Below, piece after piece: positions 10,914-21,649 of a stretch of 52,629 bases of DNA. A model generated the notes under the pieces. That model did no database searches. It worked only from the letters and a program-made list of their open reading frames with translations, and was not told the origin of the DNA. Source of the stretch: Fragilaria crotonensis. Lineage: Eukaryota > Bacillariophyta > Fragilariophyceae > Fragilariales > Fragilariaceae. The position numbers were made by a program, and so were the translations under genes. The stretch's first letter is position 1. Each line of letters begins with the position of its first letter. The stretch covers positions 1-52,629 of the forward strand of contig JAKSYS010000437.1 of NCBI GenBank assembly GCA_022925895.1, written 5' to 3'.

Positions 10914-12000
10914 ATGGTGGAGCGTCCATGCCGTCCTCGTATCTTGCTCACTGCTGATGATTTTTTGCGGATTGGTCTGGATTGGGCAGGCTTTAATGCT
11001 TTCGACGAGAAAATGTAAACGAAGCAACCAACATTCAACGTTTCAAGTCTCATTTTGGTTCCTTCCAATTGTCTATGCCAATGTGTGGGAAGATCTGTTA
11101 ACAACGGAGGTTGATGAGGCTCGCATTAATCCCAGGTCAAAAGTTGAGAACTTTGTCCCTTTACTCTTGAATGTATACCCGACAGAAGAGAAGCTTGCAG
11201 GGCTTTCAAAAACCTGTGAGACGTCAGCTCGGAAGTGGGCGTGGTTCTTTGCCAGAAAGTACAGGCACTGAAAGTGAAAAAGGTAAGACTTTGTACTATG
11301 ACAAAGAAATTGCAAACAAGCTGTAACAACTCACAGTTGTCGTATTAGATTGTTTGGCCAGAGGGGTGGACAGCCGAAGCTTGTATAAACACTAATCCTG
11401 GCAACAACGCCACTCCAAGGTTTCTGTACTTGTTGATGGCGTCCATTGTAGGTACAAATGAAGTGATTCATCCTACATTGCTAAAAATACAAAGCTTTAC
11501 TCCCACAAGTTCAATCAAGCTGGCGTTGACTATGAACTCGCTTTGTCTCTCAGAGACAGTTCACTAGTGTGGATTGCTGGACCATTTGTAGGATCCAAGC
11601 ATGATGCTTCACCGTTTTCGGGAATGTGGACTGTGATAAGACGCCAGACAGCAGGAAAGGTGATTGCTGAGGGGCTACCGAGGAAAAGTACATTCAGGCG
11701 ACGACCTAACCTCATGACATTAATTAGAGCTCCGTACTTTCAAGGTGAGCACAGTCAATGTATGCCTCGTGGCATGAGATTGTTGGAAATGTGACACTCA
11801 TAAACAAATTGACTGTATAATGCCAACAATAGAGTCGAGCCCGGGCCAGGCATGAGACATTCAACGCAAGGATAAAGACATTTGCATGCCTCGACCAACG
11901 TTTCCGTCACGGCATGGACAAGCATAAAGTCTGCTTTGAAGCAGTGTGCGTTATTGTCCAGTACCAACTTGAACTTGGATCGCCGCTCTTTGATATATAG
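10914..12000 (+). pseudogene. PIF/Harbinger-type DDE transposase, decayed
   Basis: Begins at an ATG (10914, MVERPCRPRILLTADDFLRI). Successive fragments in different frames follow: VYANVWEDLLTTEVDEARIN, VYPTEEKLAGLSKTCE, SARKWAWFFA, IVWPEGWTAE, then the DDE core with VDGVHCR (first Asp), SHKFNQAGVDYELALSL, VWIAGPFVGSKHDA, a GYRGKVHSGDD block, and the C-terminus RARARHETFNARIKTFACLD...QYQLELGSPLFDI ending in TAG at 11998-12000. This order matches DDE_Tnp_4/Harbinger-like transposases common in stramenopile genomes. At least four frameshifts and a stop (RYK-stop near 11455) show it is dead. Terminal repeats were not identified, so the element's limits are unknown. Confidence 0.75.
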
Positions 12001-12129
12001 GAGAATAGTTAGAACAAAACTCTGGCAAGATGGCTACAACCCGAACAAAGAAATTGTATGATGACGAGAGGTCTCGGCGGCTGAATAATAAAGTCTAGTA
12101 GCTAAAATGTTGCATAGAAATTGCTAGGG

Positions 12130-12289
12130 GAAAATAGTCTGACAATGACTATCATAGACCCACCCTTTGTATGCGGACACCACAGGTTTCCATTAGCACA
12201 TAGTAGGTTGAATCTGACTGTACAAAGACTCTAAGTGTTATACAGTACCTACCTTGTGTCCTAAAAGCACGATATAAGCATCCATGTGG
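12130..12289 (+). pseudogene. 5' fragment of RNA polymerase beta/Rpb2-like remnant, left of the LINE
   Basis: An open frame from just after a TAG near 12213 runs into the left target duplication reading ...VIQYLPCVLKARYKHPCGLG. Removing the LINE and one duplication keeps that frame open into the fragment that starts on the right side at 20494. In Rpb2 this part precedes the CP-x-STPEG loop. Upstream of 12213 another frame (HRFPLAHSRLNLTVQRL) may be more of the same gene. Assignment rests mainly on the right-hand fragment. Confidence 0.45.
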
Positions 12290-12308
12290 TCTAGGATCTA
12301 CTGTGATA
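12290..12308. repeat. Target-site duplication of the LINE, left copy
   Basis: tctaggatctactgtgata, identical over 19 bases to 20494-20512. The two copies immediately bracket the 8.2-kb retroelement. Confidence 0.95.
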
Positions 12309-12433
12309 AAAAAAAAACCTCAAATCTAAGTTAACGTGCTGCCGCTTCTTTCGTGGTATAAAAGGTCGACTCGCACGACCAGATATGATCCGAGTGGGAC
12401 CACGTCCAGTATCAGTAATTCGCTGTACGGTAT

Positions 12434-15400
12434 TTACCGCACGGGTTCAAAATAAGACCGTATCGATCTCACCCCTGCTATCGCTTTCTCCTTTGCTCGT
12501 TTTGCGCTTTCTTTGAAAATTGGTACATTCACCGTTAGCCAATTCCGAGTTACCCATAGTGGCTTATGCATATGTTCGTGTTCTTCACGAAGTAATAGTT
12601 CGCGGACTCGGTTCATATTGAGACGCTTGCCATATACTTCTCGCAGCTGCGCTGAAATCTCTCGCTTTTCCCGCATGGCACGGTCTGCTGCGTCGCTCCC
12701 GTGTAACTCTTCGTTCCTTATCTTCCATAGCTTTTGCCATTCCTTCCATATCAAACAAATCAGTTTAGTTTGCCATCGGTGACCGCTGCGCCTGTCCTGT
12801 GTGCCTCGTTGGGACCGCAACCTTGCATAATGGTCGTCTTGAATCCGGCTCCATTCCGCACTGAACCTCCCGTTGATCGTTTGGCGCCAACCGATCGAAT
12901 TTTGCTGGGTGATCAACGCTCGAACATCAGTGGAAAAGAAAATTGGCGATGCTTGAAACTCGACTTCCTCATTTGTGACCATCCAGTCTCTTATTGTTTC
13001 GTTCCATAAATTGCGAAGTAATGGATTTGTTTCTTCTTTAGCGTGGAACTCATCAATGATGTGATGAAAACTGTCCCTCCAATTCTGACGACTTGCGGCC
13101 GTACACTTAAGGATATGGTCCCTGGTTTCCGGCATGTTCCACAACCTGGGCACATTCGTGTTCTGCTTTCTTGCTTGTTTAAGCGTTCAAGAGTGGGTAA
13201 GCACTCGTGTACCAGTTTTGTGATGTGTATCCGTTTCTTTATCATCTGTTTCATCGCCTTTCCATGCGCCCGCCAGTTAATCGTAGCCATAGTTGCTTCG
13301 GTGTACCCATACTTGGCTTGAATGTATTCTCGCAATGGTCCTATTGTCGCCCGGTGTCGGATATCTTGCGCATACTTCGAAGTTTTTGTTCCTCTGGATA
13401 AACAAGAAATGCTCCTGTATTCGGTGTCATGAGTGCATATGGATGTGCGCGTCCATATTGATCTTGATACCTCCCGCTAAATCATCAGCGTCGACGTTTA
13501 ACTGCGCCCGTAGAGTAAGTCTATTGTACGCCTTCTTCTTGTCCTGGTGGCCTTTAACATAGACCAGTTTGACTCCTGGCATATGTGTAAGAGCATATCG
13601 GATTTCAACGAGTAAATCCCATTCAGGTATCAAAGGATCAAGGGGGGTGAGATTCCTGGGAAGTGCAGTCGGGGCAGATGCCGCAGGGCCCCCGTCCCGA
13701 TCTCGTCCGAATATTGTGTCAAGCATGCTTTGACTATCTGTCCCGATTGTACCGTCCCATGGTTCAATCATGTTTGTATATTCAGACAGCCTCAACAAAA
13801 ATCGCAGAATTGACAGCATGCCACTGCATTCTGCTCGGTAGGAGTCCATTACGTATCCCCTTGATGGTCCCATTCCGTCGCTACTCGTTCGCCTTGGGAT
13901 GTGCTAATCATCCATCCGAATGATCCGTCGGTGCCATACTTCTCGGAACCATCGCTCCCGGCTTCAAATCCTTGGTGTAACTCTAAACATGCTGTATACG
14001 GATCCACAAATAAGTCTGTATGCCGCAGGAGATCGACCTCCCATGCATCAAGCTGTTGAACGTAGTCGTCAAACGTAGCCACTGGTAACGGTCGCGGTTG
14101 GATACTCCGAGACAGCTTGTTGATTATTTCCCATCGATGCATTCTTCCTGCCTGCTGAATTTCCACGGGTACTGCCATATTCGGAATCTCCTCTTCGATA
14201 TTGAGATTGCTTTCTCTATACATTCGTTGAGTGTCTTCAAGCTTCCGACATTTGACATATTCCCCTCCCATTCGTCGCACGTATAATGTCGATCTGTAGA
14301 CGTAAGCAGGGTAAGATATCCGACTTTCTGTGGTAGTTAGTAACCAAGGCCCCAAGGGTTGGACCAATGTGCCGTCGGGATAGCTCCATAGCGCATTTGC
14401 TTTTTTCCATAATTTCCATGATACTGCAGATGGTAACTCTTGATGCACCTTCATCCACCTCGGACGATTGCTGAACAGTGATTCTTGACCCGTGAGTTTT
14501 GCTTGATCTAACTGCGTTCCCTCTGTCGTCGCCAAATCCGATATTGTCAGCGCTCCCAGGTATAATCGACAATAATTGATTCGCCTGATTTCATTATCGC
14601 TGAATCGACCTGATGCTAATATCCGATCCATAATGAATTCATCGTGACGTCGCTCTAGTGGTGCAACACCCGTGTAGTCCAACTGTATTCCTGCTTTGAT
14701 AAAGGCCAAATATCCACGCAGGGAACTTAACCATTTGGATTCCAGATGCGGAGATTATCGTACACATTTTCCATCAACGGTAGTGAGGTCCCAACACAGT
14801 ATTGTGCCCAAGCTACGGCACATCGGAGTAGCCTTCCTGCTGTTGTCTTGTTGCGCCAATGCCTCAAGAATAATTGAACTTGTCCGATACCTTGTTGGTC
14901 ATACAATCTCCTGAAATTAGCGCCGCCGTATTCCAATGGACCGTATATGATAGCTCGTTTTGTGTTCCGATTATATCCACATTTCGCAATGATGATTGAC
15001 ATCGCTTTCCGTTGAATATTGTTTAATTGAGCTGCCGTGAAGTGTGAATTTGCGAGGGGATAACCGATACTTGGTAAGTAGCACGCGTAATAGAACGTCC
15101 ATGCTTCTTCTGGGGTCAATGAACATTGATACAAAAATTCGACCGAATTATCGCTCTTGGATTTCAGTTGTCGATATTGTTCGCGCTGTGTGCCCGCCGG
15201 ATCTTTGTAGTGACCCAAGGTTTTGTGTGATGCATATGGAGACAAGTACGTGAGTTCTTGATCGATTCCTGATGCGGGATCTTTTACGCGGACTCCTTTG
15301 AACTGAGACGAATCCGTCATTAGGATAGGGGCTCCTGTTACCGTGAATTGCCAAGCCATAACGTGATACGAGCACTTCGATGGTTCTAATGCTCCTCCAG

Positions 15401-17121
15401 AAATCCCAAGCAGTTCCGCCCAGAGTTGTGCGTTATTTTCCAACTGGGTGATAATCTGATGGCGTGCATTTTCCGTTTCCTCATGATCGAACAGGTTGGT
15501 TTGCCCGTTTGAGTCATCGACGAAGCCGACCATACCGAGTTCCACTGTTTCTGATGTACTTGGATTTTTGTAAGTTGCCTTTGCTGCTTTCTGGTCATAG
15601 CAATCGTAAAGTAGACTCGACAAGAAACACCATATAGCAGGAGAATTACCACTTCCTTGTCCTGTTCCGTATATTGGGTGAGTATTGCTATGCGTGTAGC
15701 TCTCTTCTGCTAATCCCATTTCGGTTCTGATGTGATATCTTGCGTGCTTTAGCGTCCGCGCGTTTGACGCTGTCACTGAAGGGGGCACTCCAAATGTCTG
15801 ACTTGCAACCATTGCCAAGTTTGGAACAATCCGGTCGTAGCACGAGGCTGCATCGTAATTCGTCTGCACCAATGTTTTTCTTGTTAAGCGGAAATCTCAA
15901 ACTGAAGTTCTTCGATGAATACTGGGTCTATTGCATTCCGATGAGGTCGCGATCCATATTGGCCATCGTTTAGAAGTGATAGACTCTCTGCGTGATACAA
16001 TGCTGATCGCCATTTTAATCCCATCGCTAGATTGTAATCTGCTTCATACAGATGGATAACTCTGGTACGATGGATCCGAATGTTCCCTGGTTCTTTGAAC
16101 AGTATACTATTTGCCACTTTCTGCCACCGGCGATAGGAGTATCCTCGAGTCAGGGCGTAGTTTATCAAGTGCAAATGAAGTTGGAACAAATCGGACTGCA
16201 TTTTGTCAAGTTCTTCCCGATTGGCTTTGTGTTCTTCATCTTCATCTTCTGGAATGTTGGAATATTGATGCTTTGCTATCAATGCTTTGTAATGCCCGAG
16301 ATGTAATCCTGATGGTGAGGTCGCAGTGGATTCTCGCCATACTTGTAGTTTACTCTTCATCTCGCCCTCGGTTATGGAGGCCATGTGTTCCATTGTCGCT
16401 ATTTCTGCTGATTGTTTCAAATGATCTAACAACAGTCGAAGATTGCTTTGCATTTCCGGATCGTGTTGGTAAGTTCCTGTTAGTAGTTGTTTCGCTGCCG
16501 AACGCTGGCCTGTGAATCCAAGGTCTGTACTCAACGGTGGAACAGTGAACGGAGTCCTTGCGCTTGTCCGAAATGCTTCTGATTCCGTGTCCGAAGATGA
16601 TGCAAAACTTGAGTTGGGATATCAATCTGTTGCCACGAGGTGCACTCTTTGGATCCATCGTCAAATCTGTCGGTATTTCGATACGTGTAACGCCTTGTCG
16701 CTCATGAGTCAGTCGTAATCGTCGCAACTTTGAGAAGAGTTGGTTGAGGGCTTCCGCTTTTGTAGATGTCGCAACCTTGTAGCTTGATCCTGATCACTTG
16801 CAACCGCCGATGCTGTCAATTCGTCGATCTTTTTCTTCTTTCGCTTGCCCTTACTTCGTAACTGGATTTGACCAATTCTTGAACTTGGCGTTTCAATTCT
16901 TTGAGTAATTCTTTACACGCTTGTGTGGTTCTGGGCATCTCTTCGGATGGAAAAACGTCCTGCCACTCGTGCTGTATGACCTCCCAATTATCCAATCGTG
17001 TCCTCGCCATTGATAAGCACTTATTCACCACTTGAACTTTTTCTAGCTTGTGCTAAGTCGACTGACCAGAATGGTTTGTCGAAGTGAGGAATGGTTTGTT
17101 CAGCTGCAAGGCTCGCCGCTT
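12434..17121 (-). pseudogene. LINE ORF2, reverse transcriptase and RNase H part, frame-broken
   Basis: Continues ORF2 after the endonuclease. A linker region holds NQKHFGQAQG and SPSGLHLGHYKALIAKH blocks; palm motif A is NYDAASCYDRIVPNLAM, motif B GTGQGSGNSPAIWCF, and the catalytic motif C is FVDDSN (near 15490-15510). RNase H follows with the acidic residues in GTDGSFGW, SYRAECSGML and GTDSQSML, then KGHQDKK. The tail has a zinc-binding candidate (CPGCGTC/ETRDHILKC) near 13130 and a basic C-terminus. Frame breaks lie around 17100, 16820, 16540, 15880, 14720, 13860, 13420 and 13140. Catalytic residues look intact in each piece. Whether the breaks are real decay or sequence error is open. Confidence 0.85.
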
Positions 17122-18567
17122 CTACATCTTTATCGAGTCTTTCTGCAAATCGATGTCTATTCCTGGCAATTCTAAGCGTTTCATCCTGTCGAAGACGTTA
17201 TGTGCATCCAGATACTTGTGTTTTGCTTTGATGTATGCCGTCACCTGTTTCAGATTGTTTGCCTTCAACACTCGTGGCTCGTATTTTGATAATGGTTGAA
17301 TCTGAATTCCGAACAACTTGTCTGTCGAAAGATCCACAAAATACGTTCGATGGTCCGTTTGGTATCTTGCGTTGAATGCTTCATACCCTGCTTTTTCCAC
17401 TGCATTAATTACATGCGGGGTGGCGAGGGCGTAATCCAAACATCTCTGGCCGCGGGCGTAAGTTGCTGGAAGTCTGCCTCCGTGCCGGTGCTTCATTACA
17501 TCAATTAAGCCAATGTCGTCTACTATTTTTTGCATGGAGTCTTGTTCGTCTCCGATTTGCTCATTGAAGTCGCCGACCAAGAGAATTTCATGACGTTCGC
17601 TGCGACATTGCTGAAGAAACCGTTTCAAATCTCGCCGAAAAGCCTCTCTGGGGGCGATCACCGGATCTTGTTCTTGGATGAGAAAACTTTGTTGTTGAGA
17701 TGCCGCTGTCATCAAACCTTTGCCTGGACTATCTGTAACGACTTGATAAGCTGAGATTACTGTAAATATAACACCTGCTCTTCCCTGAAATGTTTGACTT
17801 GTCCATCGACCCCATTTGTCTTGTGATGTAGACTTGATTCTGCCTGTAGCGTTTCCCATTGTCATCATGAATGTGCCGCCTGGTTTATATAAATTCTTGA
17901 AGACGACGGGGGTGTTTGCGAAGTTAATCCGTGACCGTTGCCAGTACTTACGTGTAGTATCGAATACTATACTTCGAACTGGTGATTGCATGGAGTCGAG
18001 GTTGTGTTCTTGTCCGCACGCTATGTCCGCCTGTACTTCTTGTAAAGTTGTGCAATATGTATCGAATTGTCCTCCTCTGCGATCCAGTGTAAATCCGTTG
18101 ACGTTTGCCGAATAAACTCTGAGTATTCCGTCTCCTTTATTTTCCATTTCATCGCCCCATATATGATTATTTCGTTGATTCGTTGTCGACAATTGTATCT
18201 CTCTGTTAACCCGAGTCGTTCCTGTGTCGTCTATAGTTTGCGTGAAAATCTTCCTCCATTCTGTCTGTGCGATATTCAGACGGTCCATAGGCGTTACAGA
18301 ATGCGTCCTGTGAACATTTCTATCATGAGCCTGCCTGATATACGATCCTGGATTACTATTAATCATTGTGGTTGTCGTGTGCCTCTGTATCCATGAATGT
18401 TTCCGATGTCGAGGACTTGTTGCTGCTCTCAATGCCAGAGCCTTGCTTATTGAAGTCATTCTCTCCTGAGTCCGACTTGTTGTCTTGTTCGCCTTCTTTA
18501 TTCTTGGCGATTCCATTGTTTTGTTTATTGATTTGCGCTGAGCTCGATTTATCATTCCATAGGCCAT
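17122..18567 (-). CDS. LINE ORF2, N-terminal endonuclease part
   Basis: 481 residues, with a low-complexity basic N-terminus (about 1-140) followed by an endonuclease/exonuclease/phosphatase fold. Visible motifs are RVYSANVNGF (metal-site Asn), GQEHNLD (catalytic Glu), ILLVGDFNEQIGD (Asp/Asn pair), CLDYALATPHV and, at the end, QTDHRTYFVDL (catalytic Asp-His). This is the apurinic-type nuclease that nicks target DNA to prime reverse transcription. The stop at 17122 is a frame break, because RT-type sequence continues just downstream in another frame. The start overlaps the 3' end of ORF1 closely, so ORF2 may start by reinitiation; the true initiator is not certain. Confidence 0.85.
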   Translation of the reverse strand: MAYGMINRAQRKSINKTMESPRIKKANKTTSRTQERMTSISKALALRAATSPRHRKHSWIQRHTTTTMINSNPGSYIRQAHDRNVHRTHSVTPMDRLNIAQTEWRKIFTQTIDDTGTTRVNREIQLSTTNQRNNHIWGDEMENKGDGILRVYSANVNGFTLDRRGGQFDTYCTTLQEVQADIACGQEHNLDSMQSPVRSIVFDTTRKYWQRSRINFANTPVVFKNLYKPGGTFMMTMGNATGRIKSTSQDKWGRWTSQTFQGRAGVIFTVISAYQVVTDSPGKGLMTAASQQQSFLIQEQDPVIAPREAFRRDLKRFLQQCRSERHEILLVGDFNEQIGDEQDSMQKIVDDIGLIDVMKHRHGGRLPATYARGQRCLDYALATPHVINAVEKAGYEAFNARYQTDHRTYFVDLSTDKLFGIQIQPLSKYEPRVLKANNLKQVTAYIKAKHKYLDAHNVFDRMKRLELPGIDIDLQKDSIKM

Positions 18568-18683
18568 CTTGGTGGTCGATCATCTGGGCTGCTAACTTTG
18601 TTGGTGTCATACACATTCTTTGGTCTTCATTTTCGACTCTCGATTCTGACGTTTTTCTCGGTGTTGCTTTGTTATCCCATCTT

Positions 18684-20408
18684 TTAGCTCCTTCGATGTG
18701 ATTGCTTTGTACCTTTTATATCATCGTCATCTGGCTCGTCGATTTGTGTTGCTCTTCTTTTGGATGCATTAGACGACATCTGTGCCATCATCATTTGACT
18801 AAACATTGTTGTCATGTCATGAGTAAAGACTCTGAACTGTTCTTGCAAGGCCTGCGATACCTGACTTTGTACTTTTTCTTCGATAGTTGCTTGGTCTTGT
18901 GCTTGCTTGCCTTCAATCATGGCTAACCTCTCTCGTAACGCAGCAACCTCGTCTCTACTTTTAGCGAGTTCCTGTTGTAGGAGTTTGTGTTGTTCCGACT
19001 CGACTGTGGAAGTCTGCTCGCTTGATGAGTAAGTTTGTGATCCACGGACTTTATCTGCCCACGATGCTTTACCGACGTATGATGAATTAGCTTGGCTGCC
19101 TCCTAGTGTAGATTCGTCTGTAACGCTCTGTTGTTCCTTGCGATATATGAATGTAGGTGGACTTTCGTTTGAGATATTCGAGCCGATTGACATTGCAGTA
19201 TTAATACTGATTGTCAAATAAGAATGATCGCCTTGCGAGATGCCATCGGATTCAATCGGCGATACTGCTGGAGGTCCAGGGTATCGATCTGCCGAAACTT
19301 TAGCATCTGGTTCGACGTGTTCTTCGTACCACTTTGGAATCGCCTCTTTCAATACTTCCCGTACCTGATGATAGTTCTTTTGATGGACTAATACTTTGTA
19401 TTTTCCATCCTCATTCACGGATCGACACGGTAATAGCGAAATGACACCCGATGTAGCGATGATGCGTTCGGAAAGGTAGTGCATTGCATCTTGTCCAATG
19501 TGATTCAACACGATAACGTAGTTTGTTGCTAACGTTCGAGTTTGTGCTTTGATGAAACGCTCGAATGCATCCGGGTGACGAGATCTCATTTGAAAGGGTA
19601 CAAAGGTTCCGCTTTCTTTGTATGCTTCTTTCAATTGTTTGCTAAGCTCGTCTCGATCTGCTCTCAAAGTTTCCACTGCGTACGCTTTGGTTCTGACGAT
19701 GCGTCCTTTCGCTGTTTTGATCTTTGGGGAACAATACACCAATCTAAATTTGGGGATCTTCATCCGCGGTAACGCCTGACGTAGGGTATTGGTGAACTTG
19801 GTTGTCGCTTGGTCAATGTCATAGAACTGTGGGTCGAGACCATAGATAAAACCGAGTTGTGTCGTTTCCCAGTCCGTTTCGCTCCAACGATGTTCGTTCA
19901 CGTAGAAATTATGTTCTTTCATCAACTTGAAGATTGAATTGGTTGCCTTTAGTTCGCTCAAGGAAACCACCGAACGGATTCGATGAACGATATAAGTCGA
20001 AACGCTTTTGTGGTCCTGACTGTTGTTGGTGTACGTAGTATTCTTGTGCTGGCGAGTGTGACGATCGAAATGGAGATGAAACTGCTGGACATGCATCTCG
20101 GGATCAATACGAAGTGGCTCGATCTTACTGACTTGGCGATTTCGATTATCGAAGAACTGAATCTTATCGCTACCGAAGGCCATAATAGCTTCATGCATCC
20201 AATTTGCATGAAGGATTGCTGGATGAATGTTGTCGTTGTTTTGAGATGGAACAAAACGAAATCTAAGCGTTATTTCGACGCTAGACTTGACAGTTGACTT
20301 TGAACTTTCTCCACGGTTAGGTGTAACTACGGTATCGTCGTCATCGCATGGAAGATCGCTTGTTGCTTGAAGGCGTCCGGTGGCATGATGAACGGAAGGG
20401 TCCATCAT
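18684..20408 (-). CDS. LINE ORF1, putative nucleic-acid-binding protein with coiled coil
   Basis: An intact 574-aa frame with ATG at 20408. The body (about 35-370) is mixed alpha/beta without a domain I can name; repeated basic-aromatic stretches suggest RNA binding. The segment around residues 470-530 (HKLLQQELAKSRDEVAALRE and on) is a strong heptad coiled coil likely to multimerise the protein, and the C-terminus is basic with QIDEPDDDDIKG. No CCHC knuckle was seen. Position upstream of the endonuclease-RT ORF supports ORF1. An alternative reading would be an unrelated captured gene, which is less likely because it lies inside the target duplication. Confidence 0.8.
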   Translation of the reverse strand: MMDPSVHHATGRLQATSDLPCDDDDTVVTPNRGESSKSTVKSSVEITLRFRFVPSQNNDNIHPAILHANWMHEAIMAFGSDKIQFFDNRNRQVSKIEPLRIDPEMHVQQFHLHFDRHTRQHKNTTYTNNSQDHKSVSTYIVHRIRSVVSLSELKATNSIFKLMKEHNFYVNEHRWSETDWETTQLGFIYGLDPQFYDIDQATTKFTNTLRQALPRMKIPKFRLVYCSPKIKTAKGRIVRTKAYAVETLRADRDELSKQLKEAYKESGTFVPFQMRSRHPDAFERFIKAQTRTLATNYVIVLNHIGQDAMHYLSERIIATSGVISLLPCRSVNEDGKYKVLVHQKNYHQVREVLKEAIPKWYEEHVEPDAKVSADRYPGPPAVSPIESDGISQGDHSYLTISINTAMSIGSNISNESPPTFIYRKEQQSVTDESTLGGSQANSSYVGKASWADKVRGSQTYSSSEQTSTVESEQHKLLQQELAKSRDEVAALRERLAMIEGKQAQDQATIEEKVQSQVSQALQEQFRVFTHDMTTMFSQMMMAQMSSNASKRRATQIDEPDDDDIKGTKQSHRRS

Positions 20409-20493
20409 CGTCGTTGAAGCGCAGGTACCAAGACCTACTCAAGATTCACGTAGAAAAACCTAGTGGGCTTACTATTTTCTCCTAAGTGAAAAT

Positions 20494-20512
20494 TCTAGGA
20501 TCTACTGTGATA
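20494..20512. repeat. Target-site duplication of the LINE, right copy
   Basis: tctaggatctactgtgata, identical to 12290-12308. Confidence 0.95.
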
Positions 20513-21470
20513 GTTAACAATGTAGTATTGATGTATCCTGATGTGAACCAATATATGATACCATGGAACCTTAGAGCACCTACACAAGATCAAGTAGGTA
20601 TTCTATGTCCATGTTCCAGTTCATCATCTGCATCTCTAAAGGGGTTGGAGCGATACGTTACGTCACCAGGTGTTGTATGTAGGTGTTATTACATGATGGG
20701 CATTAGAAGTGTATTGCAGAAATTGTGTACAGATATACCAGTATCAGGTTGTGTATGTCATATAGTAGATACAGAGGATTTACACATAGTCTATATTGCA
20801 GGTATACGCAGTAACATGTGTGCATTATGTTATAGGATGTTAGAACATATTATAATATCTAACCTCTCAGAGAGTCCACATAGTCCCAACCTTACATTAC
20901 AATGAATCTGGATATGTTACTTTATCATTTTGTAGTGGTACTCTTATGGCACAATCTCATGAGAACATGTGGTATGATAGCATGTCTAGAAGGTGTACTA
21001 CTCAACATTATCAACGCATAGTATCACCTGCAGCCTCTCTAGAGTATGTTAGACTTGGATTATCCAATATATACCTGAACCAGGCAGTATGTACACCTTT
21101 GTGTAGATATCAACTCAATATTACAGCGGCACCATAATACACAGAGAATCCAATACTAATATCTAAGAATCTACCTACTGATGATAAGTATCCTAATTAC
21201 ATTCCTATGCCTGGATTGAATCTGTTTGTAGTGTTTGTTAATATGGAATTGACATATCAAGATGGCATAGTCATGATGTTGTCTCGTAGTAGTGCTGCAT
21301 CTAGATTTTGATATGAGGCTACAGTTAATGTTACACGAAGTCCACATTGTAAGTCTATACTGTTGTGGGTGATAGAATTCATGGATAAATAATGCACATA
21401 CTATAGTGGTGACACTTACATGCATGTGTTTACCTGTTAATGGTTTGGATACTACAGTACAAGTACCTGG
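20494..21470 (+). pseudogene. Divergent RNA polymerase beta/Rpb2-like remnant, right fragment
   Basis: Landmarks follow the order of the Rpb2 core. VGILCPCSS at 20602 on corresponds to the G-x-ICP-x-STPEG loop; PVSGCVCHIVDTEDLHIVYI to the 'F-V-NG-W-G' turn; YNESGYVTLSFCSGTLM to the 'E-x-R-I-FTD-GR-x-RPL' strand; LNQAVCTPLCRYQLNI to the 'N-x-PR-YQ' segment; and GLNLFVVFVNMELTYQDGIV plus MLSRSSAASRF to the 'G-N-A-VA...GYN-x-ED' metal-proximal motif. Conservation is far weaker than between cellular Pol I, II, III or plastid RpoB, so this is none of those. The frame breaks near 20898 and is crossed by TAA (21136) and TGA (21309). Base composition looks AT-rich compared with flanking genes. Likely source: an unknown DNA virus or plasmid of the alga; this is inference. 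Confidence 0.5.
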
Positions 21471-21649
21471 TAGCTATGCAGTACTAGTACGACAAAGCTT
21501 ACTGTGTTAAAATTCAACTACTGTAGAAGATATTGACGGTTAAATCATACTGTTCATTGTACAGTACATAATGCCGTAAGAAGACACGATTTGAATATGA
21601 TATACTCTACTAGTAGTAGAGAGTTCAGTCTAATAGAGCTACTACTATT

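Larger units (their letters stand above)
12309..20493 (-). mobile_element. Non-LTR retrotransposon (LINE), 8.2 kb, with 19-bp target-site duplication
   Basis: Coding strand is minus. From its 5' end: an 85-bp leader, ORF1 (20408-18684), then ORF2 with an APE-type endonuclease, reverse transcriptase, RNase H and a cysteine/histidine C-terminal region down to 12434. Endonuclease-RT-RNase H in this order and the absence of long terminal repeats place it among non-LTR elements of the Tad/I/Ambal grade. The flanking duplication is perfect over 19 bases, which argues for a recent insertion. On the sense strand the 3' end is ...gagg followed by about ten T, not a poly(A) tail. ORF1 and the endonuclease are intact; the rest of ORF2 has several frame breaks. 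Confidence 0.9.

Noticed and set aside
12513-19772. Plus-strand frames across the LINE
   Set aside because: All oppose clear RT, endonuclease or ORF1 sequence on minus.
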